A stretch of 64,000 bases of DNA from Fimbriimonadaceae bacterium (lineage in GTDB: Bacteria; Armatimonadota; Fimbriimonadia; Fimbriimonadales; Fimbriimonadaceae): assembly GCA_019638775.1 (NCBI GenBank), contig JAHBTD010000001.1, positions 620,001-684,000 of the forward strand, in the 5' to 3' direction. This document shows, piece by piece, positions 28,061-37,240 of the stretch; position 1 is the first letter of the stretch; each line of letters begins with the position of its first letter. The translations under genes and the position numbers were made by a program. The notes below the pieces were generated by a model that was given only the letters and a program-made list of their open reading frames with translations, ran no database searches and had not been told where the DNA came from.

Positions 28061-29304
28061 GCCGTGCCCCCCATTACGTCGCGATAGTAAACCAGCAGCG
28101 CATCCACGTGAGCCGTCAATGTCATCGGCTGCTTCCAATACGTCTCGTAACCCTGCTTTCCATATCCCTCACAAACCGCATCATCCTCAAACACCCGCAA
28201 TTTCGAAGCCAAATCCTCGGCATCGCCCGCCCGAAACACCAGCCCACAGCCCAGGGTTTCCACCGTTTCTCGCGAAGCATTCGCGTCCGCCGAAATCACC
28301 GGCAATCCGTTCGCCGCCGCTTCATACGACACCAGCGGGCTCGCCTCATACCAAATCGAAGGAAACACAAGCGCCCGCGACCGGCGCATCGTCTCCGTGA
28401 CTTCAGCCGAAGACATCCAAGGCATAAATTCAGCCTTAGGAAACTCACGAACCAATGATTCCTTGAGCGGCCCATCCCCCACAACCCTAGCCCCAACCCC
28501 CACGAACCGACAAGCCTCAAGGAAAGTTCGTGGGTCCTTCTCCATCGTCAATCGCCCAACAAACAAATAAGGCGCATCAGGCTGTAATTCCCGGACCCCT
28601 CGATCTTGCACATCGATCGGATTAGGCACCCACCGCATCGGACGCTTCGCAAGATACGGCCGGATAATGTCTCCCGAAAAGTCAGACACAAAGGCGTAGG
28701 CGCTAAACGCATCCGCAACGTGCCGACGGCGATTCGCCATCGCGCGTAGAGTCACCGCTCCCTTAAACGCCAACCCCCGACCCGTGCAAGGCCGCGTGCA
28801 GCATGCCAAAGACAGCGGTTTCAACTGGCATATCCCCATTTTGTCGTGATCGAAAAACGACTGCTGCGGACAGGCCAACCCATAGTCGTGGACCGTATAG
28901 AACACCTTGAACCCACCATCGCGAGCCGCGAGCACTGGCGAAGCGCTGAGTCCACCCATAAACGAATGAAAGTGAACGACCGTCTCCTGGGGGCTAAGGC
29001 CATCGAGAATCGAGCGCATCATCGACGACGCAGCCGGATTTTTGATCATCGCCATCGTCGCCTTGACCTTCGACGACGAGTCCCCCACCTTCGACTGATT
29101 TAGGCAATGAACCGTAATGCCTGGGTGAGCACGAAGCTCCTCACACACAGGGCCAATCGCCGCCAGGAAGACCACCCTTAAGCCCGAGTCGGCAAGCCCA
29201 ACCGCCGACTGGATCGCCACTTTCTCCGCCCCACCGGCGACGTAGGCATAGTCTGCGGCAATGACCACGTTCGTCAGTTTTGCAAGCTGTGAGGCGGCAC
29301 CCAT
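28057..29304 (-). CDS. GT4-family glycosyltransferase with four-cysteine insert
   Basis: A 415-residue GT-B enzyme: VVIAADYAYVAGGAEKVAIQ, TVHDYGLACPQQ, PYLFVGRLTMEKDP, and FPSIWYEASPLVSYEAAANG with its EX7E Glu pair. It shares the C-x13-C-x8-C-x4-C cluster after HDYGLAC with the gene at 15474. Start ATG 29304 is chosen because upstream codons add no family-like sequence. Divergent from the UDP-GlcA epimerase; the 86 bp between them must hold both promoters. Confidence 0.85.
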   Translation of the reverse strand: MGAASQLAKLTNVVIAADYAYVAGGAEKVAIQSAVGLADSGLRVVFLAAIGPVCEELRAHPGITVHCLNQSKVGDSSSKVKATMAMIKNPAASSMMRSILDGLSPQETVVHFHSFMGGLSASPVLAARDGGFKVFYTVHDYGLACPQQSFFDHDKMGICQLKPLSLACCTRPCTGRGLAFKGAVTLRAMANRRRHVADAFSAYAFVSDFSGDIIRPYLAKRPMRWVPNPIDVQDRGVRELQPDAPYLFVGRLTMEKDPRTFLEACRFVGVGARVVGDGPLKESLVREFPKAEFMPWMSSAEVTETMRRSRALVFPSIWYEASPLVSYEAAANGLPVISADANASRETVETLGCGLVFRAGDAEDLASKLRVFEDDAVCEGYGKQGYETYWKQPMTLTAHVDALLVYYRDVMGGTA

Positions 29305-29390
29305 CCGGCACGATGATACTTGAATCACGGACGATCTGCAGTGCCGCAATGCCCCCATCCGATCACCCATAATGAAGCCGGGCATAAATC

Positions 29391-30401
29391 ATGCAGAACA
29401 TCCTCGTCACCGGTTCCGCCGGATTTATCGGCTTCCACGTCGCCAAACGCCTGCTCCACGAGGGCTGCCGTGTCGTCGGCCTCGATAACTTCAACGACTA
29501 CTACGACCCCACGCTCAAGGAAGCCCGCAGTGCCATCCTCGAAGGATCGGAGAATTTCATCAGCGTTCGCGGTGGCCTAGAAGACCCCGGCCTGTTGGAC
29601 AGTCTCATCCGCGATCACAAAATCGAAGCCGTCATCAATCTTGCCGCCCAAGCCGGAGTCCGCTACTCTCTCCAGAACCCCCACGCCTACGCTCAATCTA
29701 ACCTCGTCGGGTTCGTGAACTTGTTGGAGGCTTGCCGACAGCACGAAGTAAAACACCTCGTCTATGCGTCGAGCAGTTCGGTCTACGGTGCAAACACCAA
29801 ATACCCCTTCTCTGTCCACGACAACGTGGATCACCCCATCAGCCTCTACGCCGCCACTAAGAAGAGCAACGAGCTGATGGCCCACACCTACAGCCATCTC
29901 TTCGCCCTCCCCACCACCGGACTGCGGTTCTTCACGGTCTATGGCCCGTGGGGCAGGCCAGACATGGCCGCCTTCCTCTTCACAAAAGCCATCCTCGAAG
30001 GCAAGCCCATCGACGTCTACAACAACGGAAAAATGCAGCGCGACTTCACCTTCATCGACGACATCGCCGAAGGCGTCGTCCGCGTGATGCGCAAACCCGC
30101 CGAGCCCAACCCCGAATGGGATTCATCAAACCCAGACCCCGGAAGCGGAAAGGCCCCCTACCGAATCTACAACATCGGCAACAACCGGCCCACCGAGCTC
30201 CTAAAGTTCATCCAGGTTCTTGAAACCGCCCTTGGCAGAAAAGCCGAAATGAACATGCTGCCCATGCAGCCGGGGGATGTCCCCGCCACCGCCGCCGACA
30301 TCTCGGGCTTGCAATGGGATGTCGGGTTCGAACCATCGACTCCCATCGAGGTCGGCATTCCAAAGTTCGTGGCTTGGTACCGCCAGTTCTACTCAAAGTA
30401 A
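29391..30401 (+). CDS. UDP-glucuronate 4-epimerase (CapI type)
   Basis: A 336-residue extended SDR with the signature phrases of UDP-GlcA 4-epimerases: [75 protein letters not shown] and MLPMQPGDV. It converts UDP-glucuronate from Ugd into UDP-galacturonate, so the polysaccharide probably contains GalA. CATAAT at 29368-29373 is a possible -10. Confidence 0.92.
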   Translation: MQNILVTGSAGFIGFHVAKRLLHEGCRVVGLDNFNDYYDPTLKEARSAILEGSENFISVRGGLEDPGLLDSLIRDHKIEAVINLAAQAGVRYSLQNPHAYAQSNLVGFVNLLEACRQHEVKHLVYASSSSVYGANTKYPFSVHDNVDHPISLYAATKKSNELMAHTYSHLFALPTTGLRFFTVYGPWGRPDMAAFLFTKAILEGKPIDVYNNGKMQRDFTFIDDIAEGVVRVMRKPAEPNPEWDSSNPDPGSGKAPYRIYNIGNNRPTELLKFIQVLETALGRKAEMNMLPMQPGDVPATAADISGLQWDVGFEPSTPIEVGIPKFVAWYRQFYSK

Positions 30402-30428
30402 CGGACTTCACTTTGCGCCGCTAGGAGC

Positions 30429-31013
30429 CTACTGTTCTGGATTGTCATCGCCCTCCGCCGAAGGCGAATGCCATGCTCTCAGCTTCTTCCGAATGCGGCG
30501 GTTGAGCAGGAGGTTTCCAAGCAGAGTCTTCTTCTCGCGCGGCTCCACAAGCAGCCGAACTCTCGTCCCATCGACTGTCCCATCCACCGAAAGCCACCCG
30601 CCCAGCCCAATGATGGTGTGAACATTGGGGCGAAACGAAATCTTGTGAATCTGCCTTTTCTGGATTTCGACCTGAATGCTCTCCCCCAAAAACTCAATAC
30701 GGTCATCCCGCAAAACTAAAAAACCGACATCCTCATGAGGGTCAAGCAGGTCTTTAAACGCAGGTCGGGCAAACCCCACAAACCAAGATGCCGTTTTCGG
30801 TTCGGCAAGCGGAGCGGAAAGTCGCTTGGCGAGCAACTGCCTCATCTGCCCATTTTGAAAAAGCCCCAAAAAGTTGACAAGCACAATCGCCGACAGGGGC
30901 CAAAGCGCAAACCAAAGCAATCCAGAGCCAATCAACTGGCCCTGCCGAAACATAGCAAAAAAGCCAAGCACGCCAAACGGCAGGCTAAACAGCGCCGGTA
31001 GAAAGTTTCCCAT
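30429..31013 (-). CDS. Conserved-looking membrane protein of unknown function
   Basis: 194 residues from ATG 31013. Two hydrophobic segments near the N-terminus (LFSLPFGVLGFFAMF and LLWFALWPLSAIVLVNFLGLF) are followed by a soluble domain with VGFLVLRDDRIEFLGE, VHTIIGLGGWLSVDGTVDG and a basic C-terminus. The soluble part looks like a small beta-rich PH/YcxB-like domain, which is an inference only. Longer frames would overlap the divergent addB-like promoter. Convergent with the GlcA epimerase. Confidence 0.65.
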   Translation of the reverse strand: MGNFLPALFSLPFGVLGFFAMFRQGQLIGSGLLWFALWPLSAIVLVNFLGLFQNGQMRQLLAKRLSAPLAEPKTASWFVGFARPAFKDLLDPHEDVGFLVLRDDRIEFLGESIQVEIQKRQIHKISFRPNVHTIIGLGGWLSVDGTVDGTRVRLLVEPREKKTLLGNLLLNRRIRKKLRAWHSPSAEGDDNPEQ

Positions 31014-31059
31014 GAACTTGCGCTGTGTCGTCCAAACCCTCTGAGCCACAACGGCATGA

Positions 31060-31065
31060 TACACT
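31060..31065 (+). promoter_or_regulatory. Putative extended -10 (TGATACACT) just before the addB-like start
   Basis: TGA-TACACT is an extended -10 whose hexamer ends 10 bp before ATG 31076, so the transcript would have almost no leader. A short GAGG lies 3 bp before the ATG. Confidence 0.5.
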
Positions 31066-31075
31066 GTTGAGGCCC

Positions 31076-33940
31076 ATGAGCAGAGCCCAGGTGCGATGGC
31101 TAGCCCTGACGCCAACAGCGTCGAACCTTGGGGCAGCGCTGCGTGAGTGGGATGCCCCCCACGGGCGCGTCATTGCGCTGGACGGGCAATGGTTCCCACC
31201 AACACCCGAGAGAGAAAACGACGAGCGTCTTGGGCTTGCCGAACTCCTCGGCCTTATCCTCGCCGACGCCAAAGCAAGGGTCTTTCCCCTCGCCGACGAC
31301 GCACTCGTCCAAGCGCTCGTCGCCTCCGCATGTGAGGAGTTCTCCGACGACTCCCGTCTAGCCGCTTCAGCCCAATACCCAGGCTTCCACCGTCGCGCAG
31401 TCCGCGTCCTCACCGAACTCGAATCGGCCCGGCTAACCCCCGAGGAGATGAACAAATTTGCCGCACAACTCCCCCAGTATCTTGCCGACAAACTCTACGC
31501 CGTCGGGCAGTTGCAGCAAACCGTCGATGACAAGCTCCATGCGCTCGGCTTGGAAACCGTCGAGAAGCGGCTCTCCCGAGTGCTGTCCCTGAAATCCATT
31601 GGCGAGCAGCCAGACATTTGGCTTTGGGCAGGGAGCGATTACAAGCCCAGCCTCGCCGCACTGATCCGCAGGCTCGCCAATGTCGCCCCCTCAGTAACCG
31701 TTGTCCTTGAAGCCCTACCCGGCCGTAACCAACTTACAGCGGGAGCTCAGCGGTTCGCCTCAACCTTCGAGGTCGAGCCCGAATTCCGGGGAACCGTCAA
31801 TAGCCTGGCAAGCCACCTCTTTCAAAGCACAACGCCCGAGAAGCTCGACCTTCGCATCCAAATCGCCAGCGCCGCCGATCCGCTCGCCGAGACAGAATGG
31901 GCGGTCCGCATGGCGCTCGAAGAGCTCGCCGAGGACAAGCCCCCCAGCGCAATCGCCATCTATGCACGTCAACTGCGCGACTACCGCCCGCTCGTCGCCT
32001 CAGCCGCAAACCGGCTCAAGCTCCCCGTCGCCCTATCTCAGCAGTCTGCGTTGATCGAAACTGGCATCGCCGCCTATGTTCTCGAACTCCTCCGCGCACT
32101 CGAACACGGTGCATCGCCGCATCTCCTCCGAGTAGCGAAGTCCACGTACTCCGGGCTCACGGTTAGCGATCGCGAAGAGCTCGCCAAGCTCATCGAAGTC
32201 CCGCAGTGGGAGGAAGCTCCCCCCACCGAAACCAACGCGGGGCGTTGGCTCAAGTGGAGTCTCGAATTCGGCAAAGAGATCTATCCGCGTGATGCCCATC
32301 CCGTCGATGACTTGATCCGACGGCTGCTGGCAAGACTCGGCGATGAACAGATTGTCAGCCCCACCAAAAACCAGGAAGCCACCCGCGAACGCGACTCCGC
32401 GATGCTTGCTGCCGCCGCCGAATCCCTGAAGCGCGAACTCCAGATTCGGGCGCTCGACGGCGAAACGGGTCTGTTCGCCGCCAGCATGACCGGGCCGGAA
32501 TTCGTGCAGTTCATCGAGCGGTTATGGACAACTGCTGTCGTCCACGTCCAACCCTCCAACCCCGGAGTCCGCATCACCCAGGACGCCTCGTCGATAGGCG
32601 AATGCCAAACCCTCATCATTCTCGGAATGCTCGAAGGCATCTTCCCCAAACGCCGATCTGAAGACCCTATCCTCTCCGACTTCGAGCGCTCCCAGATCAA
32701 TGCCCTGCTCCCGGCAGAGCAGGGGCTCGACGACTCCCACGCCATCGCCCGCCGAGAGCGAGAAGACTTCCTCCGCCTTTGCGCCATCCCCACTCAGCGA
32801 GCGATCTTCCTCTACCCACAAACCGACGAGGAGAAGGACAACGTCCCCGCGTTCTATCTCGAAGAGGTCCGACGGGTAGCTGGACAGGCGCTCACCCAGA
32901 CCGACTTCCCAAGAAACCTCTTCACTCCTCCTGGCGAGGAGTGCATTGCCGTTGCTGACCAGATTCTCCAACAAGCCCTCCTCGGCGAGCGACAACCCCC
33001 CGCCCTACCCGCGCTAACGGAAGAAAAAGCCATCCAAATGGTGCTGGCCGAGCCTGACACCGCCTACACCCTCTCCGAGCTGAGGGAATCCATCGTTTGC
33101 TCCTTCCAGTTCGCCTTCGACCGACGGCTTCGGATCGCCAAGCCAACCGACGACGGGGACGCCCGCCTTGGACATCTCCCTCACGAAGCAAGACTGATGC
33201 TCACCCCAAATGAAGCGGCAGCCCGTGACGCCCTTTCGCTCGCCCTCGATCTCGAAATCCAAAAGCTCTCCAGCCGGATGACGTGGGAGGAGCTCCAGCT
33301 CGCCCTCGCCACTGGAAAGCGGATGATCCCCGAATGGATCGAGCGTGAGTTCCGAGCCAGAGAACTCTGGCCGCTGACTCCTGATTCCCTGCAAACCAAC
33401 GTAGTGTTTGGCGATCCCATGCTCCCCGATGTCCTTCCCATTCCTGGGCAAGCCGTGAAGCTCAGAGGCAACGTCAGCGGCATCGGCAAATTTGGCGACT
33501 ACCGGATCGCCCTGCGCTACGGAGCCAACCGTGGCCTCATCGTCGATAAGTTGGAGAAGCTCGAAGCCCCCTTCCGACTCGAACTTGGTCTCCTCTTACT
33601 CTCGATGACCGCAGGCGGGCACCCGTTCGTGGGGGCACAGATTGACGGGGCGTCTGGCGGGAGGGTGCTCTATCTGTGTCCGCGCCCGGTCGATGTCAAC
33701 ATCCCTTCCGATCTGAATGCCGGGCTCAGAGTCATCCCCATCGACAATCGCAAGGAGTTCTTCGAAGAAGTGAAGGAGCTGCTTGCCCGCTCGCTCGACG
33801 GCATGAATAGAGGCTCAGTGATGCCATGCGCCGGAGATCATTGCAAAGTCTGCGCCTTCGGCGAGCTCTGCCGAAGCTCCCAACTCTTTGGCGAACAGCT
33901 CGCACTTGCCGAGGAGGAGGTGGCCCTAGATGAGTCATAG
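31076..33940 (+). CDS. AddB-like subunit of a helicase-nuclease, nuclease core apparently degenerate
   Basis: 954 residues. It lacks a Walker A motif, as inactivated AddB-type helicase subunits often do. It keeps the four cysteines that in AddB hold an Fe-S cluster: Cys675 (SIVCSF) and Cys918, 923, 926, 932 offer the C...CxxC(x5)C pattern. The PD-(D/E)XK core is not intact. The expected G-x-I-D-R...DYK region reads GNVSGIGKFGDYRIALRYGA (about 795-815), and no HxxLE motif was found. It overlaps the AddA-like gene by 11 bp, so the two probably form a complex in double-strand-break processing. Confidence 0.78.
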   Translation: MSRAQVRWLALTPTASNLGAALREWDAPHGRVIALDGQWFPPTPERENDERLGLAELLGLILADAKARVFPLADDALVQALVASACEEFSDDSRLAASAQYPGFHRRAVRVLTELESARLTPEEMNKFAAQLPQYLADKLYAVGQLQQTVDDKLHALGLETVEKRLSRVLSLKSIGEQPDIWLWAGSDYKPSLAALIRRLANVAPSVTVVLEALPGRNQLTAGAQRFASTFEVEPEFRGTVNSLASHLFQSTTPEKLDLRIQIASAADPLAETEWAVRMALEELAEDKPPSAIAIYARQLRDYRPLVASAANRLKLPVALSQQSALIETGIAAYVLELLRALEHGASPHLLRVAKSTYSGLTVSDREELAKLIEVPQWEEAPPTETNAGRWLKWSLEFGKEIYPRDAHPVDDLIRRLLARLGDEQIVSPTKNQEATRERDSAMLAAAAESLKRELQIRALDGETGLFAASMTGPEFVQFIERLWTTAVVHVQPSNPGVRITQDASSIGECQTLIILGMLEGIFPKRRSEDPILSDFERSQINALLPAEQGLDDSHAIARREREDFLRLCAIPTQRAIFLYPQTDEEKDNVPAFYLEEVRRVAGQALTQTDFPRNLFTPPGEECIAVADQILQQALLGERQPPALPALTEEKAIQMVLAEPDTAYTLSELRESIVCSFQFAFDRRLRIAKPTDDGDARLGHLPHEARLMLTPNEAAARDALSLALDLEIQKLSSRMTWEELQLALATGKRMIPEWIEREFRARELWPLTPDSLQTNVVFGDPMLPDVLPIPGQAVKLRGNVSGIGKFGDYRIALRYGANRGLIVDKLEKLEAPFRLELGLLLLSMTAGGHPFVGAQIDGASGGRVLYLCPRPVDVNIPSDLNAGLRVIPIDNRKEFFEEVKELLARSLDGMNRGSVMPCAGDHCKVCAFGELCRSSQLFGEQLALAEEEVALDES

Positions 33941-36221
33941 CGAACTCTCACCCGAACAGCTTGGCGTTGTCGAAGCCTCAGAGAGCGCTTTCGTCGTGCG
34001 GGCTGCCGCCGGCGCGGGCAAGACTCGCGTCCTAGTCGCGAGATACCTGCGGCATGTCGTCGAAGATGGTTTCGATCCGGGCCAAATTCTCACCATCACG
34101 TTCACGCGCAAGGCCGCTGCCGAGATGAAGCGACGCATCGTAGACGCCCTTCGCCAATCCAACCTCCTCGACGCCGCCCAACTCGCCGAAACCGGACCGA
34201 TCCAAACCATTCACGGCTTCTGCGAACGACTGCTACGCGAATGCTCCGTCGATGCCGGGCTCGATCCCGATTTCGACATCCTCGACGAAACCGAATCCCA
34301 GCGGATCGTCCAGCAGTCGATCTGGGAAGCGATCAAACGGCACGGCGACAATCCCCTGAGCCTCCAACTGATTCAGTACCTCGCAGGCAAGCGGCGATAC
34401 GGCGAGTCTGCCCCCAACTCCCAGCTCGAAGGTGTGCTTCGCGAGGCTCTCCTGGCGTTGCGCGGTACAGGTTGGGGTGTGGCCCGGCTCGAAGAGCTCG
34501 GAGCATCCCCCGAAGCCCTTGAGCGTGCCCTACGCGAGCGTATGCTCGAAGACCTGCCCCCCGAGGTGCGTGAAGCGTACAGCCCCGACACCGACTTCGG
34601 CAATGCCCTCAAAGCCGCCCACAAAGCAGCAAAGGTGCGGATGCCCCAATATCTACGCGGGTTAGACGCCGACGGGCAGGACGAAACGGACAGGCTCTGT
34701 CTGGAGCACGTCTGCGGAATTCTCGTTATGACGGCCTGGGCTTGGCGGGCGCTTGAAGAGGAGATGGCTCGAAGGCAGGCGCTCGACTTCACGTCCTTAG
34801 AGACCAAAGCAGTAGCCCTCCTCGCCGAGGGCGGCCCCGTTGCCGAACGGGTGCGTCGGCAATATCGGGTGGTGATGGTGGATGAGGCGCAAGACCTTAG
34901 TCCGCTCCAGTACGCTCTGATTGGGGCGCTGGGAATCGAGACCGAAATGATGGTGGGCGATGCCCAGCAGTCGATATATAGCTTCCGGCAGGCCGATGTG
35001 CGCCTATTCTTGGAGAAGTCTGCTCGATCCTCGACAAAGCTGCTCTCCAAAAACTACCGTTCCGACCATGGCATTCTCGCCTTCGTCGACCATCTTTTCG
35101 GGCAGATTTGGCAGGCCGACTATCTGGCGATGAGCCCGGCGGTCGATTCCATCCTCGACGAGGAACCCCCCGATTTCTCCGGTGTGGAGTTTTGGGTCGA
35201 GCGCGTCAAGGATCACTCTCTCACCGCAAGATGGATCGCCGAGCTAATCAGCGAGGGGGCCGAACCCAAAGAGATCGCTGTTCTCGTCCAAGCCCACTCC
35301 TACGCCGCCGAACTGCTTCCCAAGCTGATCGACTCAGGCGTCCCCGCTCGCATCGCCGGGGGGTCAGAGATGTTCTACACACGCATGGAAGTCCGAGATT
35401 TGGCGAACGTGCTGTGCAGCCTCGCCGACCCCCAAGACAACTTTGCCCTCCTCGCGACCCTCCGCAGCCCGATTGTCGGATTATCACTCGACTCCATCGT
35501 GCTGCTCTCCCAAGAAACTCCCCTCGTAGATAAGTTGCATAGCTTTGAAGCTCAGTCGAGCGAGGATGCCGAAAGAATCGCCGAGTTCTTGGCGTGGTGG
35601 AAGCCCTTAACCGCCTACGCCGACCGTCTTGCCGCGTGGGAAGTTCTAAGCAAAGTCTTCGCCAACTCCCCATACCTCCCCAACCTCGCCAAACGCAGCA
35701 ACGCCTCCCAACTCCTTGCCAACGTCCGCAAACTTCTCCGACTTGCTGCCGCCCATCCCGAGCTCAACGCGGGCGATTACGCCAAACGTATTCGAGAGAT
35801 TCAGGAGATTCGGCATCGCGAAGGCGATGCCCCCGCGATCGACGAGGACGCAAACGCCGTGACGATCATGACGGTACACAAATCAAAAGGGCTCGAATTT
35901 CCCATCGTCGTCCTCCCAGACATGCACCGAGCAATGCGCCGCAACATGTCGGAGTTGGAGATCGATCGTGGCCTCGGAATGCTCACTTCTAAGTTCACGA
36001 AAAAGGCGTCTGTGTACCACCAGTGGCTCAGCGAGCGGCGCAAAGACCAAGAGCAAGAGGAGAAGCTAAGGGTGCTCTATGTGGCGATGACCCGCGCGAA
36101 AAAGAAACTCTGCGTGGTCTTACACCCCGACCTGCGCTCCACCAGTTACGGCGGCAAAGTTGCGGAGCTGCTTGGGTTCAGCGGAGAACCGCTGTCCGGG
36201 GCAAGGGTGAGAAAGGAGTAG
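33930..36221 (+). CDS. UvrD/AddA-like superfamily 1A helicase without a nuclease domain
   Basis: 763 residues with all SF1A motifs: Walker A AAAGAGKT (25-32), TITFTRKAAAEMK, IQTIHGFCERLL, DEAQD (VDEAQD at 317-322), DAQQSIYSFRQAD, LSKNYRS, TIMTVHKSKGLEFP and YVAMTRAKKKL. It stops shortly after motif VI, whereas AddA/RecB run several hundred residues further into a nuclease domain. GTGs and the coupled AddB-like gene suggest an AddAB-type pair. No C-terminal nuclease remnant is visible before the stop. Confidence 0.85.
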   Translation: MSHSELSPEQLGVVEASESAFVVRAAAGAGKTRVLVARYLRHVVEDGFDPGQILTITFTRKAAAEMKRRIVDALRQSNLLDAAQLAETGPIQTIHGFCERLLRECSVDAGLDPDFDILDETESQRIVQQSIWEAIKRHGDNPLSLQLIQYLAGKRRYGESAPNSQLEGVLREALLALRGTGWGVARLEELGASPEALERALRERMLEDLPPEVREAYSPDTDFGNALKAAHKAAKVRMPQYLRGLDADGQDETDRLCLEHVCGILVMTAWAWRALEEEMARRQALDFTSLETKAVALLAEGGPVAERVRRQYRVVMVDEAQDLSPLQYALIGALGIETEMMVGDAQQSIYSFRQADVRLFLEKSARSSTKLLSKNYRSDHGILAFVDHLFGQIWQADYLAMSPAVDSILDEEPPDFSGVEFWVERVKDHSLTARWIAELISEGAEPKEIAVLVQAHSYAAELLPKLIDSGVPARIAGGSEMFYTRMEVRDLANVLCSLADPQDNFALLATLRSPIVGLSLDSIVLLSQETPLVDKLHSFEAQSSEDAERIAEFLAWWKPLTAYADRLAAWEVLSKVFANSPYLPNLAKRSNASQLLANVRKLLRLAAAHPELNAGDYAKRIREIQEIRHREGDAPAIDEDANAVTIMTVHKSKGLEFPIVVLPDMHRAMRRNMSELEIDRGLGMLTSKFTKKASVYHQWLSERRKDQEQEEKLRVLYVAMTRAKKKLCVVLHPDLRSTSYGGKVAELLGFSGEPLSGARVRKE

Positions 36222-36228
36222 AGAGAAG

Positions 36229-36331
36229 GTAAGGGTCGTAAGGGGTATAGATTGTAAAGAAAAACAAGGTAAGGATTGAGAAGGCAAGGGCAGCGTCTCT
36301 GCTCATCCCTAACGGCCTTTACGACCCTTAC
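36229..36331. repeat. Inverted repeat with 9-bp direct repeats between convergent genes
   Basis: A 13-bp perfect inverted repeat (GTAAGGGTCGTAA at 36229-36241 and its complement at 36319-36331) spans the gap between the AddA-like gene and jag. The right arm runs into CCTTACAAT-type repeats (to about 36360). It could form a large hairpin on either strand and act as a bidirectional transcription end. Confidence 0.6.
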
Positions 36332-36363
36332 CCCTTACAATCCTTACAATCCTTACGCCCTTC

Positions 36364-37185
36364 TCACTCCCCCGGAGCAATAACTACCCGACGGTTCGGC
36401 TCTTCGCCCTCGCTGTAAGTGACGATGCCCTCCATCGTCGAAAGCGCTTTGTGGATGATCCTGCGCTCAAAGGCGGGCAGGGCATCCAGCAGGGCCTCTT
36501 CGTTGCGCTTGCGCACTTCTGTTGCGATCCGCTCGGCAAGCTGAATCAGGGAGGCTTCTCGTCGCTGTCGGTAGTTCCCACCGTCAACCGTCACACGCAC
36601 GCCGTTCTGCAACTGCTGAGCGGTGATGATGTTGGCGAGGTATTGAAGCGCGTTGAGAACTTCCCCGTGCTTGCCCACAAGGTGCCCGGTGTCCGGACCG
36701 TCAACCTCAAGGTTAACATAGCGCCCAGTCACGCCCTTCACCGAAAGCGTCACACGCAGGTCCGCGCCATCGAGAATCCCAGAAAGAAGCTTGAGAATCT
36801 TCTTGGCATCTGCGTCCGTGGCGACAACTTCAGGCCTCTCCTCGGGGGCTTCCTCCGTAGCAGGCTCTGCCGAAGCAGCCGCCTCCTTCGCCGGGGCAGC
36901 CTTTCGCCCTCGTGCAGGCTTAGCAGCAGGCTTCTCCTCCACAACCTCTTCAGGTTCGGGAGCAGGCGCTTCCTCCTTCGCTGCGGCCTTCTTGCCTCGG
37001 GTTGCCTTGGCCGGTTTGCCGCTCGCCGAAGATTCTGCCTTGATTTTGACGGTTCCCTTCCCAAAGAGGCCCTTGCTCTGTTCGAGCACGGTCACTTTCA
37101 GGTCCGAGACTTTCACGCCGAGTTCTTTTGCGGCTTGTTCAGTTGCTGCATCCAGCGTTGCCGCGGTGACTTCAATCGATTCCAT
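36364..37185 (-). CDS. jag: Jag/KhpB RNA-binding protein (Jag-N, KH, R3H)
   Basis: 273 residues. The N-terminal Jag domain (1-50, with GLFGKGTVKIKA) is followed by an Ala/Lys/Glu/Pro-rich linker (about 50-120), a KH domain with GHLVGKHGEVLNALQYLA, and an R3H domain with FERRIIHKAL (R-x3-H pattern). KhpB-type proteins bind RNA and in Firmicutes influence cell elongation. Placement directly after yidC is the classic arrangement. Confidence 0.93.
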   Translation of the reverse strand: MESIEVTAATLDAATEQAAKELGVKVSDLKVTVLEQSKGLFGKGTVKIKAESSASGKPAKATRGKKAAAKEEAPAPEPEEVVEEKPAAKPARGRKAAPAKEAAASAEPATEEAPEERPEVVATDADAKKILKLLSGILDGADLRVTLSVKGVTGRYVNLEVDGPDTGHLVGKHGEVLNALQYLANIITAQQLQNGVRVTVDGGNYRQRREASLIQLAERIATEVRKRNEEALLDALPAFERRIIHKALSTMEGIVTYSEGEEPNRRVVIAPGE

Positions 37186-37240
37186 AATTTGCTTCCCGAA
37201 ACTTTACTCTTTGTTGCGTTCTATGTCCAAGTTCGACCGG

